Origin: Pedobacter puniceum
GTDB lineage: Bacteria > Bacteroidota > Bacteroidia > Sphingobacteriales > Sphingobacteriaceae
Reading direction: 5' to 3'
NCBI RefSeq assembly: GCF_009674685.1
Contig: NZ_WKJI01000002.1
Location: 1,026,400 to 1,090,399, forward strand
DNA length: 64,000 nucleotides
Below are positions 1-8,914 of this stretch, one piece after another. The notes under the pieces were generated by a model that ran no database searches, was not told the DNA's origin, and worked only from the letters and a program-made list of their open reading frames with translations. The translations under genes were made by a program, and so were the position numbers. The first letter of the stretch is position 1. Each line of letters starts with the position of its first letter.

Positions 1-302
1 AGCAAAGAATGAAGACTAGCCAAGAGTTTAAGTTTTTGTTAGAAGATATTGAGGAATTTAAAAGGAGAGATAAAGAAAACTCAGTTCCGTTAAACGAGGA
101 GGCACTTAAAAAACAGCGTGAAGACCTAGAGCAAAAAAGTTTTGCGCAAGAAAATGCCAGAAGAGTTAGCAGAGGTTTACCAGCTTTAAAGAAAGGCGAA
201 TCTAAACCTGCAAAAGAAGAAGCATTTGACTTTATGCAACAAGAGGCTTTACAAATCCTTACCGATTTTATAGGATTTAATAAAGTAGCTAAAGTAAAAT
301 AA
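1..302 (+). CDS. prc: Tail-specific protease Prc, C-terminal fragment
   Basis: The reading frame is open to the left edge (first full codon at base 3), so this is the end of a larger gene and the ATG at base 9 is only an internal methionine. The visible ~100 residues are charged and helical. The pattern EFKFLLEDIEEF followed by a PLNEEALKKQREDLE segment resembles the C-terminal domain (DUF3340) of Prc-type S41 proteases, which degrade or trim periplasmic proteins from the C-terminus. The catalytic S41 and PDZ parts lie outside the window. The stop is two bases before sugE, so the two genes are probably co-transcribed. Family assignment rests on this short tail only. Confidence 0.75.
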   Translation, partial: QRMKTSQEFKFLLEDIEEFKRRDKENSVPLNEEALKKQREDLEQKSFAQENARRVSRGLPALKKGESKPAKEEAFDFMQQEALQILTDFIGFNKVAKVK

Positions 303-304
303 GC

Positions 305-631
305 ATGAATTGGCTTTTATTAGTTATTGCTGGTTTGTTTGAAGTTGGTTTCGCATCTTGTTTAGGAAAGGCGAAAGAAACATCTGGCCATGTTGCTTTA
401 TGGTGGATAGGAGGTTTCTTCATCTGTTTATCCATCAGCATGTACTTATTGTATTTAGCAACTAAAACTTTGCCCATTGGAACTGCTTACGCCGTTTGGA
501 CTGGTGTTGGTGCTGTAGGAACTGTGTTGGTAGGGATATTTATCTTTAAAGAGCCTGCTACTTTCTGGAGGATATTTTTTATCATCACTCTTATAGGTTC
601 TATTATAGGATTAAAGTTTGTATCAAACTAA
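305..631 (+). CDS. sugE: SugE/Gdx-type small multidrug resistance exporter
   Basis: A 108-residue protein with four hydrophobic segments, the usual length of the small multidrug resistance family. Glu13 in the first helix is at the place of the conserved proton- and substrate-binding glutamate of EmrE/SugE, and the segment LPIGTAYAVWTGVGAVG is the family signature. Gdx/SugE members export guanidinium in exchange for protons and act as dual-topology dimers in the inner membrane. The SugE subtype is inferred from overall similarity; a quaternary-ammonium exporter is the alternative. It starts two bases after the protease stop and is followed by a terminator. No guanidine riboswitch is possible in that two-base gap. 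Confidence 0.88.
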   Translation: MNWLLLVIAGLFEVGFASCLGKAKETSGHVALWWIGGFFICLSISMYLLYLATKTLPIGTAYAVWTGVGAVGTVLVGIFIFKEPATFWRIFFIITLIGSIIGLKFVSN

Positions 632-650
632 ACTAAAAAGTTTAAGATAT

Positions 651-685
651 AAAAAAGCCGTAGGATATAATCTTACGGCTTTTTT
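651..685. terminator. Bidirectional intrinsic terminator
   Basis: An inverted repeat with GCCGTA/TACGGC arms, flanked by an A run on the left and a T run on the right, lies between the convergent sugE and pfkA genes. It can end transcription from both sides. Confidence 0.9.
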
Positions 686-704
686 GATGATATATTTTTT
701 GTGT

Positions 705-1685
705 TTATAGGGAAAGTACCTCTACTATTTTTAATAGATTTTCATTTACTTCTACATGGTGTTTAATAGCTTGTTCAAAAGATGTAAAAGCAATTTTTCC
801 GTGTATTAAACCTACCATTTGAGCTCTTTCTCCTTTTAACAAACCTTCAACAGCTGCAACGCCAACACGGCTTGCTAAAACTCTATCCATACAAGTTGGT
901 GTTCCACCACGTTGGATGTGCCCTAGTATAGAAACTTTGGTATCATAATTAGGGAAACGAGCTTTAATGATTTCTGCTACTTCAAAAGCACCACCAGCGT
1001 CATCGCCTTCGGCAACCATAATAATTTTAGAAGATTTGTCTTTTCTACTAATCTCTAATCTATGGATAATAGCGTTAATATCTGTTTTTGTTTCTGGTAT
1101 CAAAATAGATTCTGCACCTACACCAATGCCGCTTCTTAGTGCTATTAAACCACAATCTCTACCCATTACTTCAACAATAAATAAACGATCATGAGATTCT
1201 GCTGTATCTCTAATTTTATCTACCGCATTTATAACAGTATTAATAGCCGTGTCATAACCTATGGTGAAATCTGTGCCAAATAAATCATTATCTATGGTGC
1301 CTGGTAAGCCTAAAATTGGCATGTCAAACTCCTCGCCAAATACTTTAGCACCTGTAAAAGTACCATCGCCGCCAATGGCAACCAAAGCGTCAACATTTAT
1401 TTTTTTAAGGTTGTTGTAAGCAATCTGTCTACCTTCTGGAGTTAAAAAAGCCTGACTTCTGGCTGTTTTTAAAATGGTTCCGCCACGCTGTATAATGTTA
1501 GCTACAGATTTACGGTCCATATCCTGAAACTCGGCATTAATCATCCCTTCATAGCCTCTTCTAATACCAACAACTTCTATATTATGATATAAAGCAGTAC
1601 GTACTACAGCTCTAATTGCTGCATTCATACCTGGTGAATCGCCTCCGGATGTAAAAACGCCTATTTTTTTGATGGTACTTGTCAT
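705..1685 (-). CDS. pfkA: ATP-dependent 6-phosphofructokinase
   Basis: This is the glycolytic enzyme that phosphorylates fructose 6-phosphate to the 1,6-bisphosphate, 326 residues, typical for bacterial PfkA. Visible motifs are the nucleotide-binding GGDSPGMN (residues 14-21), GGDGTF (105-110) and PGTIDND (128-134), in which Asp132 matches the catalytic base. A glycine follows the GGD, as in ATP-dependent rather than PPi-dependent enzymes. IQRGGTP near residue 258 is the conserved substrate/effector loop. The ATG follows the dsbD stop directly (TAAATG), so the two genes are likely translationally coupled. A terminator follows. Confidence 0.96.
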   Translation of the reverse strand: MTSTIKKIGVFTSGGDSPGMNAAIRAVVRTALYHNIEVVGIRRGYEGMINAEFQDMDRKSVANIIQRGGTILKTARSQAFLTPEGRQIAYNNLKKINVDALVAIGGDGTFTGAKVFGEEFDMPILGLPGTIDNDLFGTDFTIGYDTAINTVINAVDKIRDTAESHDRLFIVEVMGRDCGLIALRSGIGVGAESILIPETKTDINAIIHRLEISRKDKSSKIIMVAEGDDAGGAFEVAEIIKARFPNYDTKVSILGHIQRGGTPTCMDRVLASRVGVAAVEGLLKGERAQMVGLIHGKIAFTSFEQAIKHHVEVNENLLKIVEVLSL

Positions 1686-3737
1686 TTAATTTTTGTTTTG
1701 ATAGTTAGATTTCCCTTCATTAAGAAATCTGATATAGTTACTGATATCTAAGTTAAAAGCCTCTGGTTTGGTAAGTAGCTCTTCTTTATCATTCACAATA
1801 ACATAATAGGGCTGTGAGTTTACTTTAAATTTAGATGCCTGGAAATCGCTCCATTTATTACCTAAAGTTTTAATCTTTTTACCAGAAAAAGTAGAAGTGT
1901 ATTGTTCTGCTTCTGGTAAAGCTGTTTTATCATCCACGTAAAGTGAAATCAAAACGTAATCCTTTTTTAGGATGTTTAATACCTCAGGGTCGCTCCAAAC
2001 ACTAGCTTCCATTTTACGGCAATTTACACAGCTATGTCCTGTAAAATCTATAAGAACTGGTTTATTCACACTTTTAGCATATGCCATACCTTCTTCATAA
2101 TCAAAAAAGGCTTCTAAGTTATGCGGTGCCTCAAATAAGCCAGCGTACTTTTTAGCTACATTACTTTTTTCAGAGGGCGAAGATAAGCTATTTGTGTAAA
2201 GGTCAAAATCTTGAGTGGTTTGTGGCGGCAACCAAGCACTTATAGCTTTTAGTGGTGCACCCCATAAACCGGGTACCATGTAAAGGGTAAAAGAGAAAAC
2301 TATAATACTTAGAAATAAGCGTGGTACACTTACAAAAGGTAAATCAGTATCATGAGAGAATTTGATTTTTCCTAAGAGATATAATCCTAATAAAGCAAAA
2401 ATTACAATCCAAAGAACCAAGAAAACTTCGCGGTCTAATATGTCCCAGTGGTAAGCTAAATCTACATTTGATAAGAATTTAAAGGCTAAAGCAAGCTCAA
2501 TAAAACCTAAAACAACTTTTACGCTATTTAGCCATCCGCCAGATTTTGGTAAAGATTTAAGTAAAGATGGGAATGCCGCAAAAAGCGTAAATGGTATAGC
2601 TAAAGCAAGCGAGAAACCAAACATACCTATGGCAGGTCCCATCAACTCGCCCATTGAGGCAGCTTGTACTAATAAAGTTCCTATGATTGGGCCTGTACAA
2701 GAAAAAGAAACTAAAGCTAAGGCAAATGCCATAAAAAATAATCCGGCTAAGCCTCCTTTATCTGATTTTTCATCAACTTTATTAACCCATGATGATGGTA
2801 AGGTAAGCTCAAATGCTCCAAAGAAAGAGATAGCAAATATTACCAGCATCAAGAAAAATACAAAGTTAAAAATACCATTACTGGCCATTTCATTTAAAGC
2901 ATCAGAACCGAAAATAATGGTCACTAATAAGCCCAAGGCTACATAAATCACAATAATAAATAGACCATATAAACCAGCCTGTGTAACTGCTTTTGCCTTG
3001 CTGCCTGCTTTTTTGGTAAAAAAGCTAACGGTTAGAGGAAGCATAGGAAAAATACATGGCATTATGAGTGCTAAAAAACCACCAATAAAACCTGCTAAAA
3101 AAATAGCCCATAAACTTTGTTCTTCTTGTGCTAAAGGTTCTGTATCAATAGCATTAACAAGAAATTGTTTAGATGTAGTGTCTTTAATAGCGCTATCTGT
3201 TGTTGCAGATGTAGATAAATTTAAACTATCAGCCGATGGGGTGCTTGCAGGCGTTGCAGATGCATTTGTGGTGGCTTTACCCGCTAATGAGGCTGTAACT
3301 TTAAACTCTATTTCCTCAGGAGGAAGACATTGCTTATCATTACAAACCATAAATTCTAAAACGCCATTTATAGTTGCTTCTTGGGTGTTAAGTTTAACTT
3401 TTTGTTTAAAAACAGCTCGGTCTTCATGCCAAGCAATGTTCATATTAAAGTTTGGGTCGAAGGCTTTTTCAGCTTCTGGCGCTTCTGTGGTTTTACCCAC
3501 CAGCGTATAGCTTTTGCTAGGGCTTAATGTTAATGATGTTGCAATTGGTCCACCATCCTCAATATTTAATGAGTATACATGCCAACCTTTATCAATTTTA
3601 GCTGTAGCAACAACATAAGCTTCTTTATCATTGATAGCTTCTGTTGTAAAAGACCAACTTACAGGTTTTAAAATTTGAGCCCAGCTTGTGACAGTTAAAC
3701 TGAGAAGGAAGAGGGTGAATAAAATATTTTTTTTCAT
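1686..3737 (-). CDS. dsbD: DsbD-like thiol:disulfide interchange protein
   Basis: A 683-residue membrane protein that should carry electrons from cytoplasmic thioredoxin to the periplasm. An N-terminal signal peptide ends near VTSWAQ. A DsbD alpha-like immunoglobulin-fold domain follows, with a cysteine pair in CNDKQC near residue 130. An eight-helix region (about 210-500) carries the two expected membrane cysteines, in MPCIFP and FSCTGP. The C-terminal thioredoxin-like domain has Cys570-V-N-Cys573. All three DsbD modules are therefore present in one chain. A low-complexity Ala/Thr/Ser linker joins the first and second modules. The gene lies 7 bases after birA and abuts pfkA. Confidence 0.93.
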   Translation of the reverse strand: MKKNILFTLFLLSLTVTSWAQILKPVSWSFTTEAINDKEAYVVATAKIDKGWHVYSLNIEDGGPIATSLTLSPSKSYTLVGKTTEAPEAEKAFDPNFNMNIAWHEDRAVFKQKVKLNTQEATINGVLEFMVCNDKQCLPPEEIEFKVTASLAGKATTNASATPASTPSADSLNLSTSATTDSAIKDTTSKQFLVNAIDTEPLAQEEQSLWAIFLAGFIGGFLALIMPCIFPMLPLTVSFFTKKAGSKAKAVTQAGLYGLFIIVIYVALGLLVTIIFGSDALNEMASNGIFNFVFFLMLVIFAISFFGAFELTLPSSWVNKVDEKSDKGGLAGLFFMAFALALVSFSCTGPIIGTLLVQAASMGELMGPAIGMFGFSLALAIPFTLFAAFPSLLKSLPKSGGWLNSVKVVLGFIELALAFKFLSNVDLAYHWDILDREVFLVLWIVIFALLGLYLLGKIKFSHDTDLPFVSVPRLFLSIIVFSFTLYMVPGLWGAPLKAISAWLPPQTTQDFDLYTNSLSSPSEKSNVAKKYAGLFEAPHNLEAFFDYEEGMAYAKSVNKPVLIDFTGHSCVNCRKMEASVWSDPEVLNILKKDYVLISLYVDDKTALPEAEQYTSTFSGKKIKTLGNKWSDFQASKFKVNSQPYYVIVNDKEELLTKPEAFNLDISNYIRFLNEGKSNYQNKN

Positions 3738-3744
3738 TGTAACA

Positions 3745-4509
3745 TTAAATTACGAAAGTGATTTCCTTAAAATCAAATGCTTGTATATCTCCGGCTATAC
3801 TTACCACAAGCTTGCCATCTTGGTTAACATCAATAATTCTGGCAGACACTTTTTCATGATTAATGATAAAGTCTGACAGCTGGTTAAACCTAAATAACCG
3901 GTTCATGTAATCGGCATAAAGTAAATCTTTTTTATTGGCTTTAAGTTGTAAGTATCTACCTTCTATATAGTAACAAAGTTCTGATAATAACTGGTTAAGA
4001 TGATATTCTATTTGTAAAATATTAGCAACAGAGGTGGCTTTAAGCCCATCTGCAAAAATGTTCTGGTTAACATTTAAGCCTATACCCACCACACTATCCT
4101 TTAAAAAAGCTCCTTTAAGGGTGTTTTCTATCAGAATACCACCTATCTTTTGGTCTTTAACATAAATATCATTGGGCCATTTAACTTTACAATCTTCACC
4201 TAATAATTTCGTTAAACAATCTGTAACACCCAAGGAAATAACTTTTGTAAGTTCAAACTGTTGTGATGCAGCTAAGAATACAGGTTTTAAAAGAATACTT
4301 ATGGTTAGATTTTTTCCAGCTTCGCTTAGCCAAACATTACCCCTTTGCCCTCTTCCAGCAAATTGCGTATCTGCCATTATAACAGTACCTTCTTGAAGTG
4401 GCTCGCAATTTGAAAGTAAATGTTTAAGGTAATTGTTTGTAGAATCAATCTCCTTTAATTTTACAATATTTTGTCCAACAAATAGTGATGAAAAAGTGTT
4501 ATTTTGCAA
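3745..4509 (-). CDS. birA: Biotin--[acetyl-CoA-carboxylase] ligase, catalytic type
   Basis: A 254-residue ligase that makes biotinyl-AMP and attaches biotin to the carboxyl-carrier protein. Visible motifs are GRGQRGNVW (the biotinyl-AMP loop), VKWPNDIYV and KIGGILIE, then VVGIGLNVN. The N-terminal winged-helix DNA-binding domain of E. coli BirA is missing, so it should be a plain ligase without repressor activity. It is transcribed away from rsfS and leads a birA-dsbD-pfkA run with gaps of 7 and 0 bases. Confidence 0.94.
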   Translation of the reverse strand: MQNNTFSSLFVGQNIVKLKEIDSTNNYLKHLLSNCEPLQEGTVIMADTQFAGRGQRGNVWLSEAGKNLTISILLKPVFLAASQQFELTKVISLGVTDCLTKLLGEDCKVKWPNDIYVKDQKIGGILIENTLKGAFLKDSVVGIGLNVNQNIFADGLKATSVANILQIEYHLNQLLSELCYYIEGRYLQLKANKKDLLYADYMNRLFRFNQLSDFIINHEKVSARIIDVNQDGKLVVSIAGDIQAFDFKEITFVI

Positions 4510-4527
4510 TATGTTTTAATTAAAGTT

Positions 4528-4535
4528 CAAAACTA
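4528..4535 (-). promoter_or_regulatory. Putative -7 promoter box for birA
   Basis: On the minus strand this reads TAGTTTTG and fits the Bacteroidota TAnnTTTG -7 box. It is 19 bases upstream of the birA ATG. I see no convincing -33 element. Confidence 0.4.
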
Positions 4536-4545
4536 AAATTTTTTA

Positions 4546-4920
4546 ATGGTAAAAAATAAAACAGAAATCTCATCTACAGATATATCTGCTCTCGTGGTCC
4601 ACGGAATTCAGGAAAAAAAAGGGAATGAAATAGTGCGGTTAGACCTTAGAAATATTCATAGTTCTGTTGCAGATTTTTTTGTGATTTGTCATGCAGAATC
4701 ATCTACTCAAATAAGAGCAATAGCTGATAGCGTAGAAGAAGAAGTTTATAAAGCAACTGGGCAAGAGCCTTCAAGAAAAGAGGGTTTAACCAATGCCGAA
4801 TGGGTAATTCTAGACTATTCGGACGTTGTAGTACATATCTTTAAAACCGATAAAAGAGCTTTCTATGGTATAGAAGATTTATGGGGAGACGCGGAAGTTA
4901 AATTTTATCAAAGCGCCTAA
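4546..4920 (+). CDS. rsfS: Ribosome silencing factor RsfS
   Basis: A 124-residue protein of the RsfS/Iojap family, which binds ribosomal protein uL14 and blocks subunit joining when nutrients are scarce. The family pattern is clear: DLRNIHSSVADFFVICHAESSTQIRAIA in the first half (spanning about residues 35-63), then EWVILDYSDVVVHIF and the C-terminal YGIEDLWGDAE. Length is normal. It is 26 bases upstream of ftsH on the same strand and divergent from birA, an arrangement I recognise from other Bacteroidota. Confidence 0.95.
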   Translation: MVKNKTEISSTDISALVVHGIQEKKGNEIVRLDLRNIHSSVADFFVICHAESSTQIRAIADSVEEEVYKATGQEPSRKEGLTNAEWVILDYSDVVVHIFKTDKRAFYGIEDLWGDAEVKFYQSA

Positions 4921-4946
4921 ACCAAAGAAGTATTATCAAGAAGAAA

Positions 4947-7031
4947 ATGAAAGAAAATCAAGATAAAAAATCAATAAAAAAAGTTCCGGGTAAACGTGTA
5001 GTTCCAAAGCCACCAAAATTCAATATCATGTGGATTTATGGTATCATTATACTGGCTATTTTGGCGGTTCAGTTTTTCATGAGTGGTAACAATTCTAAGT
5101 TAATTACTTACCAAAAATTTGAGCAAGAAATGCTTAAAACTGGTGATGTAGATAAACTAGTTGGCTACAAGCAAGAAGACCTTTACATTGCAGAGGTTTA
5201 TATTAAAAAGGATAGTTTAAAAAAGGATAAGTTTAAAGATGTTAGAGATAATTCTAATTTCTCTGTAACTGGCACAAGTCCTCAGTATTATTTTAAGGAT
5301 GGCTCTTTTGAGGCCTTAGAGAAACGTTTACAGGCTTCACAAGAAGGTATTCCTGATGGCCAACGTGTTAATGTTATCCCAGAAACTAGAAGCAACCCAA
5401 TTTCTGGATGGTTCTGGAGTGTGATATTCCCTATTATCCTTTTTGCTTTGTTGTGGATATTTATCATGAGAAGAATGGGTGGCGGTGCCGGAGGTGGTGC
5501 TGGTGGTCAAATCTTTAATATTGGTAAATCAAAAGCTACGCTTTTTGATAAAGAATCTCAGGTAACCGTTACTTTTAATGATGTTGCTGGTTTAGAAGAA
5601 GCTAAACAAGAGGTAATGGAAATTGTAGATTTCCTTAAAAACCCTAAAAAATACACTAATTTGGGTGGTAAAATCCCTAAAGGAGCCTTGTTAGTGGGGT
5701 CGCCTGGTACAGGTAAAACTTTATTGGCTAAGGCTGTTGCAGGTGAAGCTCAAGTTCCTTTCTTCTCTTTATCAGGTTCAGACTTTGTAGAGATGTTTGT
5801 AGGTGTTGGTGCATCAAGGGTAAGAGATTTATTTAAGCAGGCTAAAGAAAAAGCGCCATGTATTATTTTTATTGATGAGATTGATGCTATTGGTAGAGCT
5901 AGAGGCAAAAATAGTATGGTTGGTGGTAATGATGAGCGTGAAAACACCTTAAACCAGTTATTGGTTGAAATGGACGGTTTCGGTACCGATTCTGGTATCA
6001 TCATTATGGCAGCAACTAACAGACCAGATGTATTGGATAGCGCTTTATTACGTCCAGGTCGTTTTGATAGACAAATTTCTATTGATAAGCCAGATTTAGT
6101 TGGTAGAGAGCAAATCTTTAAAGTGCATTTGCAGCCCTTAAAACTTGCTAAAGAGATAGATCCTAAAAAATTATCGGCACAAACCCCAGGTTTTGCTGGT
6201 GCAGAAATAGCTAATGTTTGTAATGAGGCCGCTCTTATTGCAGCTAGAAGAAACAAAGAAGCTATTGATATGCAAGATTTTCAGGATGCGATTGACCGTG
6301 TAATTGGTGGTTTAGAGAAAAAGAATAAAATCATATCTCCAGAAGAAAAGAAAATTGTTGCTTATCACGAAGCTGGCCATGCCATTGCAGGTTGGTTTTT
6401 AGAACATGCAGATCCATTGGTTAAAGTTTCTATTGTTCCACGTGGAGTAGCGGCTTTAGGTTATGCGCAATATTTACCAAAAGAACAGTTTTTGTACACT
6501 ACAGAACAACTTTCTGATGGTTTATGTATGACTATGGGTGGGCGTGTTGCAGAGGATATCATCTTCGGGAAAATCTCTACAGGTGCACAAAACGATTTAG
6601 AGCGTATCACCAAACTTGCTTACGCCATGGTTACCATTTATGGTATGAACCCTAAAGTAGGTAATGTTTCTTTCCACGATCCTAATAACGAATATAATTT
6701 CAGCAAACCTTATTCTGATAAAACTGCTGAGCTTATTGATACAGAAGTTAGGTTATTAATTGAAGGTATATATAATAGAACTAAGCAATTACTTACCGAA
6801 AAAAGAGAAGGTTTAGAGTTATTAGCTCAAAAACTTTTGGAGAAAGAAATCTTGTTCCAAAGTGATTTAGAAGAGATTTTAGGTAAAAGACCATTTGACC
6901 ACAGAACCACTTACGATGAATTTGTGAACGGTAAAGAAGGTGGTGAGCAGGGTGTAATTGCAGAAAATATACATCCAGAGCCTGTAGGCGATAGTACAGA
7001 ACCTCTTAAATCAGAATCATCTGAAATATAA
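4947..7031 (+). CDS. ftsH: ATP-dependent zinc metalloprotease FtsH
   Basis: A 694-residue membrane-anchored AAA+ protease that degrades misfolded and regulatory membrane proteins. There is a transmembrane helix near residues 28-45, a periplasmic domain, and a second helix near 155-175, followed by a glycine-rich stretch. The AAA domain has Walker A GSPGTGKT (251-258), the FVGVGASRVRDLF pore region, Walker B IIFIDEIDAIG and the SRH arginines in RPGRFDRQI. The zinc site HEAGH is at 474-478. The C-terminal tail is acidic and long, as usual for the phylum. A strong terminator follows. Confidence 0.97.
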   Translation: MKENQDKKSIKKVPGKRVVPKPPKFNIMWIYGIIILAILAVQFFMSGNNSKLITYQKFEQEMLKTGDVDKLVGYKQEDLYIAEVYIKKDSLKKDKFKDVRDNSNFSVTGTSPQYYFKDGSFEALEKRLQASQEGIPDGQRVNVIPETRSNPISGWFWSVIFPIILFALLWIFIMRRMGGGAGGGAGGQIFNIGKSKATLFDKESQVTVTFNDVAGLEEAKQEVMEIVDFLKNPKKYTNLGGKIPKGALLVGSPGTGKTLLAKAVAGEAQVPFFSLSGSDFVEMFVGVGASRVRDLFKQAKEKAPCIIFIDEIDAIGRARGKNSMVGGNDERENTLNQLLVEMDGFGTDSGIIIMAATNRPDVLDSALLRPGRFDRQISIDKPDLVGREQIFKVHLQPLKLAKEIDPKKLSAQTPGFAGAEIANVCNEAALIAARRNKEAIDMQDFQDAIDRVIGGLEKKNKIISPEEKKIVAYHEAGHAIAGWFLEHADPLVKVSIVPRGVAALGYAQYLPKEQFLYTTEQLSDGLCMTMGGRVAEDIIFGKISTGAQNDLERITKLAYAMVTIYGMNPKVGNVSFHDPNNEYNFSKPYSDKTAELIDTEVRLLIEGIYNRTKQLLTEKREGLELLAQKLLEKEILFQSDLEEILGKRPFDHRTTYDEFVNGKEGGEQGVIAENIHPEPVGDSTEPLKSESSEI

Positions 7032-7037
7032 AATTTT

Positions 7038-7064
7038 AAATCCCCTGTTTTCAGGGGATTTTTT
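7038..7064 (+). terminator. Intrinsic terminator of rsfS-ftsH
   Basis: Stem ATCCCCTG/CAGGGGAT with a TTTT loop followed by a run of T, seven bases after the ftsH stop. Confidence 0.9.
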
Positions 7065-7070
7065 ATATCC

Positions 7071-7078
7071 TAAATTTG
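7071..7078 (+). promoter_or_regulatory. Putative -7 promoter box for the LUD-domain gene
   Basis: TAAATTTG fits the Bacteroidota TAnnTTTG box. It sits between the ftsH terminator and the next ATG (18 bases downstream), so the LUD gene can be transcribed on its own. Confidence 0.5.
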
Positions 7079-7096
7079 CAGCTTATATCATAGGAA

Positions 7097-7741
7097 ATGA
7101 AGGAAAGTACCTCGAAAGAGAAATTATTAAAAAAAATACGAAAAGCTTTATTAGAGAAAAGAGATAATCCATATCCAAATCTGGAAGATCTTCCTTTATA
7201 TCCACCGGTAAATGAAGTACCAGAAGTAGTATTTGCCGAACAATTTATAAACGTAAGCGGTCAGTTTGTTTTTTGCGAAGATGAAATACAACTCATAGAA
7301 AATATTTTGCTTTTAGCTGATGAGAAAAAGTGGCGTAAAATATACTGCTGGGAAAAACCTTTACAAGATTTATTAAGAAAGTACGAGTATCCATTTTACG
7401 AAAGCGATAAAGATTTTGAACTTGCAGAAGTAGGTTTTACTTTATGCGAAGCACTTATAGCCAGAAATGGTTCTATATTAGTAAGCAATGCCGGTGCTGC
7501 TGGTAGGAGATTAAGTATTTACCCGCATTTTCATGTAGTAATAGCTTATACCTCACAATTGGTAATGGATTTAAAAGACGGGTTTAAATTATTAAAAGAT
7601 AAATACGGCAATAACTTACCAACAATGATTAGTACTATTACCGGTCCAAGTCGTACTGCTGATATAGAAAAAACATTGGTTATAGGCGCTCATGGCCCTA
7701 AAGAACTTTTTGTTTTCTTGTTAGATGATTCTTATCAATAA
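7097..7741 (+). CDS. LutC/YkgG-like LUD-domain protein
   Basis: A 214-residue soluble protein of the LUD (lactate utilization) family, the family of LutC in the LutABC lactate dehydrogenase complex. The family features are the central segment TLCEALIARNGSILVSN, a short AGRRLSIYP motif, HVVIAY, and the C-terminal TGPSRTADIEKTLVIGAHGP stretch. No lutA or lutB iron-sulfur gene is nearby, so a role in lactate oxidation cannot be claimed. The function of such lone LUD proteins downstream of ftsH is unknown to me. The gene has its own promoter-like box and ends 12 bases before a long palindrome. Confidence 0.85.
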   Translation: MKESTSKEKLLKKIRKALLEKRDNPYPNLEDLPLYPPVNEVPEVVFAEQFINVSGQFVFCEDEIQLIENILLLADEKKWRKIYCWEKPLQDLLRKYEYPFYESDKDFELAEVGFTLCEALIARNGSILVSNAGAAGRRLSIYPHFHVVIAYTSQLVMDLKDGFKLLKDKYGNNLPTMISTITGPSRTADIEKTLVIGAHGPKELFVFLLDDSYQ

Positions 7742-7753
7742 TTTATTTTCCAT

Positions 7754-7784
7754 CTAAAAATACTAAAAATTTTAGTATTTTTAG
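7754..7784. repeat. Perfect 31-base palindrome overlapping a translation start region
   Basis: The 15-base arm CTAAAAATACTAAAA is followed by one base and the exact reverse-complement arm. It ends three bases before the ATG of the radical SAM gene. It lacks a GC-rich stem, so it is a poor terminator. It may be an operator or an mRNA hairpin covering the ribosome-binding region. Confidence 0.8.
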
Positions 7785-7787
7785 GTT

Positions 7788-8855
7788 ATGTTGAATAATG
7801 AAGAATCTTACCTAAAAGGTCGTGGAGCGCAGGGAAATATCAATAATAAATTCCAAAATTTAAAATATAGTTTAGAGCATATTGAAGGTTTAGATGAACC
7901 TTTTATTGATGAAATAAAGACAGAATTCATCAAAGAATATCCAAAAAAAATCATCAGCGAAAGCAACAGTCCAGATTTATCTTTTGTAGCATCAGTTAAT
8001 CCATATCATGGTTGCGAGCATGGTTGTATTTATTGCTATGCAAGAAACTCGCATGAGTATTGGGGTTTTGATGCAGGTTTAGATTTTGAGAGTAAAATCA
8101 TCATAAAGCCTGATGCTGCCAAGCTATTAGAACAGCAATTAAATAAGCCAAACTACCAACCTAAAGTTATTTTACTATCCGGAAATACAGATTGCTACCA
8201 GCCTGCAGAAAGAAAATTTAAAATAACACGGTCGCTTTTAGAAGTATTACTAAAATACAAGCATCCGGTTAGTATCATCACTAAAAATAATCTTATCCTT
8301 AGAGATTTAGACCTATTACAAGAATTAAACAAGCATGATTTACTGCATGTAAATATTTCTATTACTTCATTGAATGAGGATTTGCGCCTGAAACTAGAGC
8401 CTAGAACTGTTACTGGTAAAGGAAGACTAAAAGTTGTTGAAACGTTGGCAAAGTATGATATACCTGTAAGAGTAATGGTTGCCCCCATTATACCAGGCTT
8501 AAATAGTCATGAAATTACGGATATTGTTAAGGCAGCCGCATCTCATGGGGCGCAGGCTGCTGCTTTTACTATTGTGCGTTTAAATGGTGCCATCGCTCAT
8601 ATTTTTACAGATTGGATAGAAAAAGCCTTTCCGGATGCGGCCCAAAAAGTGTTGCACCAAATACAAGCTTGCCATGCAGGTAAGTTAAACGATACAAGGT
8701 GGGGTAAGCGTATCTCTGGAGATGGGATAGAGGCTCAAGCCATACATCAACTTTTTAATTTAGCTGTTAAAAAATATCTAACAGGAAGATCAATGAAAAT
8801 TCAAAGATTAGATCTTTTTAGGAATGATTTTAATAGGCAAACGAGTTTGTTTTAA
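7788..8855 (+). CDS. SplB-like/PA0069-type radical SAM protein
   Basis: A 355-residue radical SAM protein. The cluster-binding motif is Cys76-x3-Cys80-x2-Cys83 within HGCEHGCIYCYAR, preceded by FVASVNPY and followed by HEYWGF and DFESKIIIK. This arrangement is typical of the Rv2578c/PA0069 branch related to spore photoproduct lyase. Known members of the wider group repair DNA photoproducts, but this branch has no settled function, so I make no substrate claim. The ATG at 7788 is the only reasonable start because no other methionine occurs early. A 31-base palindrome ends three bases upstream, which is unusual. Confidence 0.87.
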   Translation: MLNNEESYLKGRGAQGNINNKFQNLKYSLEHIEGLDEPFIDEIKTEFIKEYPKKIISESNSPDLSFVASVNPYHGCEHGCIYCYARNSHEYWGFDAGLDFESKIIIKPDAAKLLEQQLNKPNYQPKVILLSGNTDCYQPAERKFKITRSLLEVLLKYKHPVSIITKNNLILRDLDLLQELNKHDLLHVNISITSLNEDLRLKLEPRTVTGKGRLKVVETLAKYDIPVRVMVAPIIPGLNSHEITDIVKAAASHGAQAAAFTIVRLNGAIAHIFTDWIEKAFPDAAQKVLHQIQACHAGKLNDTRWGKRISGDGIEAQAIHQLFNLAVKKYLTGRSMKIQRLDLFRNDFNRQTSLF

Positions 8856-8914
8856 TAAATATTTCCTAATTCCGATACTTTATACTAATTTGGTATATAG
8901 TTCAAATTTAACGT

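Noticed and set aside
2998..3510. 170-codon plus-strand frame inside dsbD
   Set aside because: It is antisense to a clearly coding dsbD and its translation shows no domain or signal; a shadow frame.
5750..6256. 168-codon minus-strand frame inside ftsH
   Set aside because: It mirrors the conserved AAA domain of ftsH on the other strand and has no recognisable protein features.
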